Below are positions 1 to 11,000 of a stretch of DNA of 64,000 nucleotides, one piece after another. This stretch comes from Mesocentrotus franciscanus (Eukaryota; Echinodermata; Echinoidea; Camarodonta; Strongylocentrotidae). Each line of letters starts with the position of its first letter. Position 1 is the first letter of the stretch. Both the position numbers and the translations under genes were made by a program. The notes beneath the pieces are model-generated. The model ran no database searches and had not been told where the DNA came from. It worked only from the letters and a program-made list of their open reading frames with translations. Where the stretch lies: assembly GCA_037976565.1 (NCBI GenBank), contig CP137666.1:54649271-54713270 (forward strand). The letters run 5' to 3'.

Positions 1-240
1 CAAGGTACGGGCTTCAAGTCCCACTGCGGCACTAATGTCCTTTGGCAAGACGTTAATCTAAATTTCCACTCTCCACCCAGGTGTATAAATGGGTACCTGA
101 TATGCTTGAGCGCTAGTTATTTTGGCAGCTCGGCTACAACCAGGGTAATAATGTGTACAGCGCCATGAGCGTCAGAGCCTGGCGGATACCGGCGCTATAA
201 ATATCCATATTATTGTCATTATTATTATGATGTAGAAAAA
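1..240 (+). repeat. tRNA-derived SINE, 5' part cut by window edge
   Basis: The first bases contain a degenerate B-box (GGCTTCAAGTCCC). They are followed by the body motif 'cactaatgtcctttggcaag', which is closely related to the 'gctagtgccctttggtaag' body of the SINE at 45.05 kb. The segment ends in an ATT-rich tail (tattattgtcattattatta). The A-box lies outside the window. The SINE assignment rests on the B-box, the shared body and the simple-repeat tail. Confidence 0.6.
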
Positions 241-2499
241 TAAAGAGGCCTGTCTAGATGTTGTTGTCCTGTTTTTATCTGGTTATTCGATCTTTCGACA
301 AAGCTGTAATGGTTTTAGTTGCTTTAAGACATAGTGGATAGGAATCCATTTTTTTCTATTTTATTTTACCTCATTGAAATGGCATCCCAAAGATATACTA
401 GATTCATTTTGATAGTGAAGTTGTGCTAGTGTGATCGGAAGTCGTCAAATTTAGAAAGAAAGGCGAGTTGCGGCATTTTCATGTCACTACTTTCTGCTTA
501 GGCGAGTCCAAAGTGAATTATGAAATTAATATATCAAAACAATCTAGGGGTAAAACACTGGTCTGCGAACCCCTCCTTTTCAGAACAACAAGAAGGCCTG
601 AGTGTTCCCGTGCGGAAAAAAATTCAGAAATGAAAATGGGAAATTCATTCCCTACATGCATCCACCCCCTTCGGAGCAATGCACTAAGCTTTTGAAGTTA
701 TGAATCTTCATTTATTTTATTAGTAATGAACACAATGGTATAAGAAGTTTGCGTGTTCATAATTATTCTCCCTCAGAAAAATGAACTTTTTAAAATACGA
801 GTACCCCAGGCCACGCCCCAACTGGGTTGACAAATAGCCAGTATGACATTTGTTGTCTTTGAGATGACATGCTGATTTTGCAAGACAAATTGCAAATCCA
901 ACAACGTTGGGTGCAAACAAGTTGTTATTTAAACTCTATACAAGGGCAATAGAATTACTGGGATTTGGTTTTGAACATTAATTTGGGCCATATTGGCACC
1001 CCTGTTGTGCGCCTTGGACCGATGTCCCTTGCAAACCAGAAAGATACACGACCCATGGAATACTAGATCTATATAATAAGTAAAGCCCTTATCACAGTTG
1101 ATAGTAAGACCATTTTTCGCTATTTTAATAAAACTATTTCTTATTTTAAAAATCTATATACACATTGCTTTTTGTACATACATGTCATATTTATGAAATA
1201 AATAAATATCAATGCAATAAACTGTATTCTAATGGTTGTAAGATAAGAAACGTTTTCTTCCAACTTAGCAAATAATTTATTTTAATTTAAAAGAAGAAAT
1301 GTATCAGCTATATTAACGCAACTAAAAAAAAAAGAAATTAAAAGAAAACCATAGAGATCAGTCTTCAGGAGCAAATCTGATATGTATCCTATTCATTTCT
1401 ATATGTTTTTTCTTCAATAATGGAAAAGAAAACACATTTTTTTGGCTCAGACTTGATATCCACATGTATTTAAAAAGAATTTACACCACATTAACGCTCC
1501 GGCATTCTGCATGGTCTTCTGAAAAATTACTTGAGGATTCACAAGACCGGCATGTCAGGTTTATGGGCATTCTGACAATTTTTCTGAGTGTTCAAGAGAC
1601 GTCAGTACATTGCTGGTCTCGTGGGATGTCTATATAATCCCAGCTAAATAACAAGCAGGAGTTTTTAGTTATCTTTCTTTGATTATGTTGAAATATTTGT
1701 CTTTACCATAATTATGACAAGATTTTACTAAGCGGTCAGATGGATCGAGAGGGGTGCCAAAGAATAGTTGATAGTGTGTGTTTGTGTGTTTGTGTGTGTG
1801 TGTGTGTCTGAGGGGGAGAGGCAACTGCCAATGCCCATATTTCCTGAAACATCACAGAGTATACAGAAGAAGTACTTATCAATTGCATTCAGCACTCCAA
1901 ATCCTTTGAACTGTCTGCACTAATAAAATGTCCAATCACTTTTGTCCAGCTAATTATATACCGAGATACTGGCAAAAATTAGAGGCAAAAGATATCTACA
2001 AAAAAGCACCTTTTCGGCTCAAAATTTATATTTCACACATTACATAACTCATTGAAATTGATATCAACTTGAAGGTATTTTAATTATCCATCTTTTGACA
2101 CCAAATCCATTGGTGATTAGAGGTTGTACTTAAAAGTTATCTTTAAAACTTGATGTAAACACACCAAACACGTCCTCAATACACTAATACACGTATATGC
2201 ATACAGTTAATAGACATGTGGGCAAAAATGTCGTTTTTGTGGAAATCAAATCAATAACTTTGGGTTGCTATAACTTTTCACTGAAAAGAGATATAAGCCT
2301 CTCATTTGCACAGGATATTGTCCTTGTACAAGGGCAAATTCCTGGAAAGTAACAAAAAATTAAGGCACCTCTCTGATTTTGCACTCCGTCCTGGTGGAAT
2401 TCGGATCTGACGGGCGAGTGGTTTGGTGGTGGGAGGATGGCGCCTTTCTTAATTTGTTTTCTCTGGATCTGAATGAAGTGTCTGGCAGACGCGAATTTT
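241..2499. other. Non-genic AT-rich stretch
   Basis: I see no exon, RNA gene or bounded element here. The only structured sequence is a short GT-rich microsatellite near 1777-1807. Open frames at 468-695 (+) and 720-920 (-) are short, have no family resemblance and show no splice context. Confidence 0.5.
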
Positions 2500-2919
2500 A
2501 ATTCAGAGAGATTAATAGAAGGGACGTGCTTTTCAAATGGGGAATAGCAAATGACGATTTATGCGCAAAATATAATATAAAAGAGGATACAAATCACGCA
2601 TTTATCGAATGCAAACTAAATAAACCCTTCATTAAACATCTAAAAGAAATATTACGAGAAATATACCAAGTAAAGATATTGAAGTTCAGTATCCAACACT
2701 ATTCTTGCTCAAATAGATTGTGAAAATCATTGTACTTTATTCCTAACTATAGCTTTTTGGACCATTTATAAATTGATTGTCGATCGGAATATGACTGGAA
2801 TAGACAAAAGAAATGTTGCTTTCAAACAAATTTTCCAAAGAGAAATTATAAAAAGATTGGAAATTCAGTCAAATATAAATATGACCAGAGAGCACAAGTT
2901 TTTACCAAAAGAGCTGTAG
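2500..2919 (+). pseudogene. C-terminal remnant of a non-LTR reverse transcriptase ORF2
   Basis: The conceptual product begins NRRDVLFKWGIANDD, then has the zinc-knuckle-like tail C..(K/N)..EDTNHAFIECKLNKPF, a motif typical of the extreme C-terminus of non-LTR retrotransposon ORF2 proteins ('HxFxxCxxxxxFW'). The frame breaks near 2720. It resumes in another frame at about 2765 with a continuation ending in ...REHKFLPKEL and a stop at 2917-2919. No RT core is present upstream, so this is a 5'-truncated, frameshifted relic. Which clade (L1/Tx1-like or Jockey-like) is not decidable by eye. Confidence 0.6.
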
Positions 2920-2929
2920 TCTATATCAT

Positions 2930-3008
2930 ACAGGGCCCGGGGAACGGCGGGGCTTGGGGGCTCGACCCCCCGGGCCCCCACTTAAACAAAAAGTATGTTA
3001 AAGAGAAT

Positions 3009-3040
<32 letters not shown>

Positions 3041-3045
3041 GCTAT
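2930..3045. repeat. GC-rich repeat fragment plus (GAAA)n microsatellite
   Basis: A G/C-run segment ('cggggcttgggggctcga') is followed by 'ttaaagagaatagaaagaaa' and about seven GAAA units. The same composite (G-rich head, ttaaagagaaatag, gaaa repeats) recurs at 55250-55345, so it is a dispersed repeat and not a local microsatellite alone. Confidence 0.6.
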
Positions 3046-3537
3046 ATCTTTAATGGTTCATTTGTAAAAATCATACTTATTGCGATCCTGGAAACGGAAA
3101 ACTTACATTGGAATGCATATCAAGGGAATGGTATGTAATTACCTGTACTAGTACATTATGAATGATGTAGATCTAGTGTTATTTGAAGAGCGGCAGTCTT
3201 TCGCTATAAAAATAGACTACCTTTTATATTGTTTATATGTGAATGTTATTAATTTTGGAATATTTCCCGGCTAGATTTTAGCACGGATTGAATAAACGCT
3301 CATTTACATATCTCATTTCCATTGTTTTTGTTTATAGCCGTCTGCATGGTCTTTCGTAAATCACAGTAGAAAAAGGAAGAATTAAATTGGGATGTTGACC
3401 GAGTTATGATCCGAACATGATCAAATCAACCCCTTTATTTATTATTTTTTTGCCAAACATGTATACCTAGATCTATGTTGATCTAAGCCTATGCAGAACC
3501 AAGGAGTTTCTTTATAGTATATAAGTATACTGTATAC

Positions 3538-4723
3538 CAGGGGCGGCGATTTCTTTTCATGACGGGGGACGAAATGCGAGGGACGAGGGAGCAGTGGCGT
3601 AATGAGCAAAAACGTTGGGGGGGGCAGAAAAAAAATCCGCATCACCATCACTCTTACATGTTACATGCAGGCCCCGCGGAACGTTTTTCAAAAGGGGGGG
3701 GGGGCTAAAGTATTTACGATCAGGTAGAGCAAAGCTAGCGAAGCAAGTGGAGCGTAAATTGACGTGGGGTCCAGGAGCAAAGCCCCGGCGAGAGTCAAGG
3801 GGCGAAGCCCCATGAAGCTCAGGGGTTTTAGGCATTTAATTAAGGTCAGATGAGCATCCAGGGGGCGGAGCCCGCGGAAGTTCAGGAGGTTTTAGGTAAT
3901 TAATTACGGTCAGATGAGCATATTTTGATACCTTATTTGTGACACTGGCATGCAGGTCACTAATTTGAGTGGGGTCCAGGGTGCGGAGCCCCCAGTAGCT
4001 CAGGGGTTTTAGGCAATAAATTACGATCAGATAAGCATCCAGGGGCAGGGCCATTGGTGGGGTCCAGGGGGCAGATCCCCCGGAAGCTCAGGGGTTTTAG
4101 GCATTTCATTACGGTCAGATGAGCATCCAGGGGCAGCCTTAGGGCCCATTGGTGGGGTCCAGGGGGCAGATCCCCCGGAAGCTCAGGGGTTTTAGGCATT
4201 TAATATCGGTCAGATGAGCATCCAGGGGCCCGCCTTAGGGCCCTTGGTGGAGTCCAGGGGGCAGAGCCCCCGGAAGCTCAGGGGAAAATCATTCGGCAAC
4301 ATTTGTAAATCACTGGTATCGAATTAGAAATAAACCACGTTTGAATTTTATTTGGGGGGGGGGATGCCCTAAGCCCCCATCAGGTTTTTGAAGTTTTGTT
4401 CTATTAAAAAAAATACATTCCTTAGCAAAACTATATTATAAAAACAAGCAATATACTTTTTTCACACTTCACTTTTCTCGGTATTTACTTGTATATTTCG
4501 AATGATATTATGCGAGGGAGCGTAGCTACCGAGTGAGAAGATTTTTGCATTTCTATTTGTCTAAACACTGCACTCTTGGGCCCTCCAGAGCCTAAAAGTG
4601 TGTTGCCTTTAGTCAGTATTTTCTACTGAGGCCTACATTTTTTGTGTGCACTTTTTCTAATATTCAGGGGGACGATCCCCTAAAGAAATGAGGGGCGTGC
4701 CCCCGTCCCGATCGCCGCCCCTG
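3538..4723. mobile_element. hAT-like non-autonomous DNA element with internal ~95-bp repeats
   Basis: The ends are inverted: CAGGGGCGGCGAT at 3538 and ATCGCCGCCCCTG ending at 4723. They are flanked by a near-identical 8-bp direct repeat, ctgtatac (3530-3537) and ctgtaaac (4724-4731). TIRs beginning CAGGGGCGG with 8-bp target duplications are characteristic of hAT-superfamily elements. The interior has no transposase ORF. It holds about five or six degenerate units of roughly 95 bp between 3770 and 4280 (each with 'ggtggggtccagggggc' and 'ctcaggggttttaggca'). A related inverted stretch occurs at 55385-55515. Confidence 0.75.
3765..4285. repeat. Degenerate ~95-bp tandem repeat inside the hAT-like element
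   Basis: Successive units share 'ggggtccagggggcagatcc', 'ctcaggggttttaggcattt' and 'ggtcagatgagcatccaggg'. I count copies beginning near 3765, 3860, 3970, 4055, 4150 and 4245, with small indels. Overlapping open frames on both strands here are repeat translations and not genes. Confidence 0.75.
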
Positions 4724-4839
4724 CTGTAAACAGGCTAACAAAATGCTGAATAATTCACCAATAATCCGGTTCCACGAGAATTATGCATAGTAGTCATGAA
4801 AGACAGGTAGGTGTGTCAGGAGGTGGGTGTGTCAGGAGG

Positions 4840-4974
4840 CGGGATTTCATTGCCGATACGTATAACACCGGCACCGCGCGCGCGTGCTACAAATATCTCG
4901 TAAACCGGATCGGAATGTTGTTGACATCAAACTTGACGTAGTAAACTAAAGAAGTGTATCGAGCGAAGTGTAAA
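4840..4974 (+). promoter_or_regulatory. Putative promoter/5' UTR of the monoglyceride-lipase-like gene
   Basis: The 135 bases ahead of the first coding ATG are locally rich in CpG (cggcaccgcgcgcgcg near 4869) in an otherwise AT-rich region. No clear TATA box is visible at a canonical distance. The ATG context is aaaATGG. The transcription start is not determinable from sequence alone. Confidence 0.35.
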
Positions 4975-5066
4975 ATGGCGGAAAGACCGAGTGAAAGCAC
5001 ATTCAAAAATGCGGATGGATTGAACATATTCTGTAGGTACTGGTATCCGGATGATCAAGATGTGAG
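4975..5066 (+). CDS. MGLL: MGLL-like coding exon 1 (residues 1-31)
   Basis: It starts with MAERPSEST and contains NADGLNIFCRYW, matching the N-terminal beta strand of the family (vertebrate 'NADGQYLFCRYW'). It ends GTGAG|GTGAGT at 5066/5067 with two bases carried over; the next exon supplies A to make Arg31. No other in-frame ATG fits better. Confidence 0.9.
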
Positions 5067-8000
5067 GTGAGTGCATTATTATCGAGAAAATAGAATTTAT
5101 TTGAAGTAGATATCACATGTCATTGTCGCCGATCCGACTCAGCTCATTGATGACTGTCTTCTTGCGTACGAATGACATTGAAGAGGCATGGTCATGCGGA
5201 TGCGTGTGATCGGAAGCTCTAATTCTAATTCTGTGGCGGTGTTTTGAGATTCATTTTTTTTCTTCTCGAGATTGGAGCTCAGTGAGATAAAATACAATTG
5301 GCTCAATCTCTCCCCGTGGTGCAAGGCGTACGGGGTACCGTCTGTGTATGGGGAATGTCAACAAATGTCAGTTTTATTAAAGAATGACCCATACCATACC
5401 AGACGGTTATTTCTGTCTACTATAGACCCTACTCTAGGTCTAGTAATAATATTTTAAGAAATGCTGTTACTAAAGTGTTAGATTTCATCATTTCACTCCC
5501 TTCATGTTCAGTCAATACTATAGTATAGAATCACGTTCCATCACTCTTGGGAAAGAGAGTTTGAATGTGTAATTTTCACAATTTTTACTTCACAATCACA
5601 TGCCTGAAACTTGAAAGCCAAAACATGCTCTTTAGCTAGCATTTCCTTGAAAAATGACTGAACCTCACTGAGGTACTGTCAAGCGTCATAGGCTTTAAAA
5701 CACCATTACAAGCATCATTTCAGGTGTTAGTCGGCAAAATTCTTGAATTACAACTCAATACAATTACGAGTACGAGTATGTTGCTTGAGAAATGTGATGT
5801 GTACTCAGTATTTTTTGTCATTTTATTCACACATTCACAACAAGCAGCATACTTCAAAATGAATGTGGAACTTACCCTGCGCCGCCCCCAAGAGATGAAA
5901 AATATCACCTACCATATTTTTATTATTTTATCATTTGTGTAAAATAAAATGCCCGTTAGCGTTAAAGAGCAGGTTGAGTTCTGGGAAGAGGTGAAAAATA
6001 ATTTGTGAGCGTTATATTGTATTATACTATTATGCAAGTGTGGAAGAACATCAGAGAAAAAATGTTCCCTGAAAAGCATGCATGGCTCTTCAAATGCCTT
6101 AATTTTCTAAATATGGCATGTAACATCATAAAAATCGGGACAGATTTTTATGCCACATGTTTGTGTAGTCCCATATCTTTCTGTGTACAGTGCTTGTAAC
6201 TTTACCAAGACTGTGCCAAATTCTTATCATTTTGATGATTCCAGAACCTTGCAGTACACACCAATACTTACCTGCTAGATGATCAACCTTTTCTGATCGA
6301 TTCCACAACCTTTCTTTCAATGCAACCGCATGACCAGAACTCAACTTTATCTTTAAAGCCAAGCGTAACATGCATATAAGTGTAATGGGTATGCGAGAAG
6401 TAAAAGATTGAGATAAATTGAACGATAAAATCTGAGATAAGAAATGGTCCCAGAATAGCAATAATTGAAAAAAGATTACAAAAATTGTGCTCGGAATACC
6501 GCCCCTAGACAGAAATGGAAGACAATTACGCTGAAGACCCGGGCTCAGGTAGGTATCTTGTTTGACCCCGATTCTTTTCTCTGACCCTAATTCTCTTCTC
6601 TGACTACCGACATACCGTACTTCAATCACACATTTACCTTAAAACATTTGACTGTGATTGCGGTCAGAAAAGTGATTTGGGTTGAAATAAATGGAAATAG
6701 ATGTCTAGATCTATTAAAGAACATTAAAATTTCTTTCAATAATATGAAGAATGAGACTTCCTGTGTTGCACTGATTCTCCTAGAAGAAACTCAATTTTAA
6801 CAGATCAGAACATATTTTAACTCCTTTGCTCCTTATATTAAAGATAAATTAAAGTTGGAGTCATGAGGCCTTCTCGATTACATTCAGATTGCCTTTGCGT
6901 CAGCTAGATGCGCGCAGCTTACGCTGTATATAACAATGGGATACGCGCAGGGCAGAGAGGTATGCAGTCTGCATATATAACTAAAAATGCACGCTCGTTG
7001 AATAGTACTACAGCGAATAGTACAAAAAAATGCACGCCCGTGCAATATCTATTCATCTATTGAATATCATGTGACCAACAATCCTCCATTCAAATGACAA
7101 GGATCTACTTAGGTGTTGTATAATACAAAATAATGGGAGAACCAAGGCCAGGGCGAATGAAGAACCAATAGACAGTATGGAAGTGTGATCATGAGGTGTT
7201 CAAAATATAATGAGAACCAAACAATAGAGCCATGTGAAGTGGTGGAAGTGGAATGGAAACGGTAGCATGTGAGGTGGAGATGGAATGGAAGAACCCTGCA
7301 GGGACCCATTTCACAAAGCCTTTTTTCAATGACAAATGACAAAAATCAATGAAAAATCTGCTGATAACCAATCAGAAGCAAGGATTTCACTAGCTTATAA
7401 CAAAAACTGTCATTTGGAGGTGGAGAGGGGAATGGAGGTCATATGCTAAAATGTAAATGAGATACAAAAGAGATGTGAATCAGTATGGAAAGCAATATGT
7501 AAAACCATGAAAATAAAGTAAAGAGTAAATATTGCAAAATATAACTGTTACATTATTAGTATTTAATAGTGTCAGTCTGTCAGATGTTCAATTTGTTATT
7601 CTTAGTTCTTGAAATTGTTTTCCTGTCGTCAAGCTGCGTTCATGCTCTTTCCCTCATTTCCATTTTCTTTTCTTTACCTTGACCCAGCTCATGTCTCTTT
7701 TGTTTGAGCTTCATTATTATTCAGGAATCAGGACATCGCCCCTGACTCCTCCTCACCCCATTTCATCTTCATTGGTTCACCTTTCACCCTTGGTTCTTCC
7801 ATTTTTGGGTTCTTCCATTATTAGTCTCTTCATTGGTTATCTCTCTGTATCATTTGAATATATTTTGTAAAACCATAGAAAGTGAGGTCTGCTGTGCTGC
7901 CATGCTGGCCATTATTAAAAGCAGAGCACTTCTGGACTTCTACTTGTTGACATCTTTTATTTTGAATACGGTACTTCTGTTCAGCTACACCCCTGTACAA

Positions 8001-11000
8001 CTGTACATATATTTTTAGGTTCTTCATTTAATTTCTTTGCCCGAGTTTGTTTCTTGTTTGATTGATTATAGAGTGATTCAGCATTTATTTTTTGTGTTAC
8101 AATAGTTGTCTGATTTCCTGAAACCTTTGTCTTTGATAGGGGGTCTGATTTTTCAACTTTTATTGAGTCCAGTGTTTACATGTGCATTTTTTTTGGAGAC
8201 AGTACAAAGGGGTCATGGTTTCATATGACTCGGATGTGCCAGAAATGGACCTGTATTAGTACTGTATGCCTCTACCATGTGCTATTCGAGTTGAGAGGAT
8301 GTTTATCTAGATAGGTTATCATTAACTCAGTAGATAAGCAGTTTTATTTCTCACTTTGGCTTAGCAAAGGGTTGAATAACAATGCAATGACAATTAAATG
8401 ACATCTGTCTGATAACAACACTACACTCTGTTAGGAATATGTCATCTGTTGAGAGCCAGAAGGGTATATAAAAGACCTTCTGGTTCTTTATAACAGATGA
8501 CATATTCCTGGCAGCATGTTGTTATCATGCAGATATATCATTTTATTGCTGGCAATATTGCTTTGCTAATCCTGGCTTTTAAAAGAAACTTAGAATTAGA
8601 TTGACTTACTCTGGAAAGACATACCGGTATGAATAAATTTATACAATAACAAATCTTGTTCTTCTTGCTTATTCTTTAAATCAGAGCCCTAGTGCATGTT
8701 ATTCATGGAGTAGGTGAACACGTTGGCCGTTATGATGCTATTGCAGCTTCTTTCACCAAACTAGGATGCCTTACATATGCCCACGACCATGGTTAGTATC
8801 TTAGAAATCTTGATTGCTTTAATAATTGATTGATTAAAGGCACAATAAACTGTATGCATAATGACCTCACACCCGCCTATCAAAGACCATTGACACTGTC
8901 TGTCTGTCCCCATCCCTTCTTATCACATCGAAGGAGTGACGTTATTATCCTGCGAACCCGGGACCTCCCGGATACGAGACCATGCACTGCTCTACCACTG
9001 AGTCATTGCACCCCTCGCATAAAAATGAAACATCATCTCCATGTCACTATGTGCTTTCTGAAATTGGTAGAAAAAAATATGGATTGTGGATTCATCGCAT
9101 TTATTCATAAAGCTAGTGTTACAATTAAACAAAAAAAATCCTTATCTATGAGATGACCATTTTCTCTCTGTGATTTGTTTTTATTTTCTACCTGTACAAC
9201 GTATCTGTATGTATAATGTTGATTAGTTTGTAAATGGGTTGGGGGGGGGGGACTGGCATGTGAAGGGAGAAAATATTGTGGTGATAGTACCAGCAGCTAT
9301 ATTAAATTGTATTTAGTACAGGTACATCACCAATATCTTTGCTTACATAGCAAGAATTCTAATTCATCAGCTCAGTTGATTCTGAAAGAGACGGGCCATA
9401 CGGCCAGACCTAAAGAATATTCAAAATTTATTAGATCCTGTATCATCTCTAAATATTTACTTTTTGTAGATTATTAGGATCTATATGATATCCCTAATTC
9501 CATTTCCCACTCTTCTCTTTACATCAGGCCTGCTTTACATGATTCTACATAATGTCTATCTGACATGCCCAAAATGCTGTTTGTCATAGAAAGACTCATG
9601 TACATGTATCTCTTGATACACTATACATCATGTTGCTCTGATCTTCATATAATTTTGCATTTTATAGTTGGCCATGGACGTAGTGAGGGCGTGAAAGTTG
9701 ATGTGAAAGACTTCCAGCAGTATATCAAAGACTGTCTCCAACATACAGACATTATGACAGAGAAGTATCCCAACATTCCTGTTATAGCCTTTGGTCATTC
9801 CATGGTATGTACATGTACATGATGTATAAAGTTAACAACTAAATTATTCATACCCTTACCAAGTTTTGTAATTTGTTAAGTATGTGAAAAATGCATTTGG
9901 CCCGATTTATGTTTCTTGAGAGTGTGACATATGAAAGCTTACATCTAAAAGTATTCAACAAACCCCCTAATTCAACCAGTCCACCTTTCATTCTTGAGTT
10001 GCAAAAAGTAAAACTAACATCAAATTTTCAAAGGGTTAAGGGTATGAATAATTTAGTTGTTGACTGTATCACCTACTGCTTAATTTTGATTAAATGGGGA
10101 AGGCGCATTATGAGAATGCAATGAGGAAGGGATTTTGTACATCTTTACCAAGAAAAATCTGACGTGTTTGTAACTACCACTTCCTATTTTCAAGGTAAAC
10201 TGCAGTGCATACACCACATGGCATTTAAAATTGAATGTATAAGTTGATTTAGCATACGGTATATACATATAGGTATCACTGCCCCTCTTTGTAGGCTTTT
10301 TTTAGAGCCTGAAAGCGTACTTTTCCTGAAAGAAATATAAACCATTTGTTTCCGACCCAATTGAAAAGGTAGTAACTATTGAAGATGAAGCCAGTCAAAA
10401 ATCTCAAAATATAACTACCGAGGGGTATATTTTAATAAATATGAGACCTGAACAGAAATATAGATGTTAACAAAATCGAAATCTACATACATGTGTGCCT
10501 GTTTCAGATTACTCTGTTTCTTGAAGAATATTCTTTTGATAATCCAAGATTTGTAGGATTTTTACATATTTATTTACAGTTTTATATACCGGTAAGCAGG
10601 ATTACCTCTTCAGTTAACAAACTGCTATCCTGATAAAAACAACAATACTCTTCGAAAATAATATCGCTAGTGATATTCGTTTGTCTCGCAATGTGGTCAA
10701 TAAGGGATCTAAAAGATCACGACGTTTCGTGCGCCGCTTTGTACACAATACCAAGAAGAGATCGTCGGAACCCAGGGATCAGAAGGTATACAAGACATTT
10801 ACAGTCTTGCCGTACATTGATGGTGTCTCCCAACAACTCAAGCGCCGCCTAGAGAGCCATGGCATTCGAATGGTTTTCAGATCAGACACCACCCTACGTC
10901 AACAACTTACACGCCCCAAGGATCCAATTCCCCCACATAGACAGGATGGCATTGTGTACAACATCCCTTGCAAAGGATGTGATAGATCCTACATCGGTGA

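Noticed and set aside
3557..4199. Several 66-92-aa frames rich in Pro and Arg
   Set aside because: They follow the degenerate ~95-bp repeats of a hAT-like element, not a conserved protein.
6126..6629. 167-aa open frame on the minus strand
   Set aside because: It overlaps a MITE with a second noncoding copy, has no recognisable motif and no splice context.
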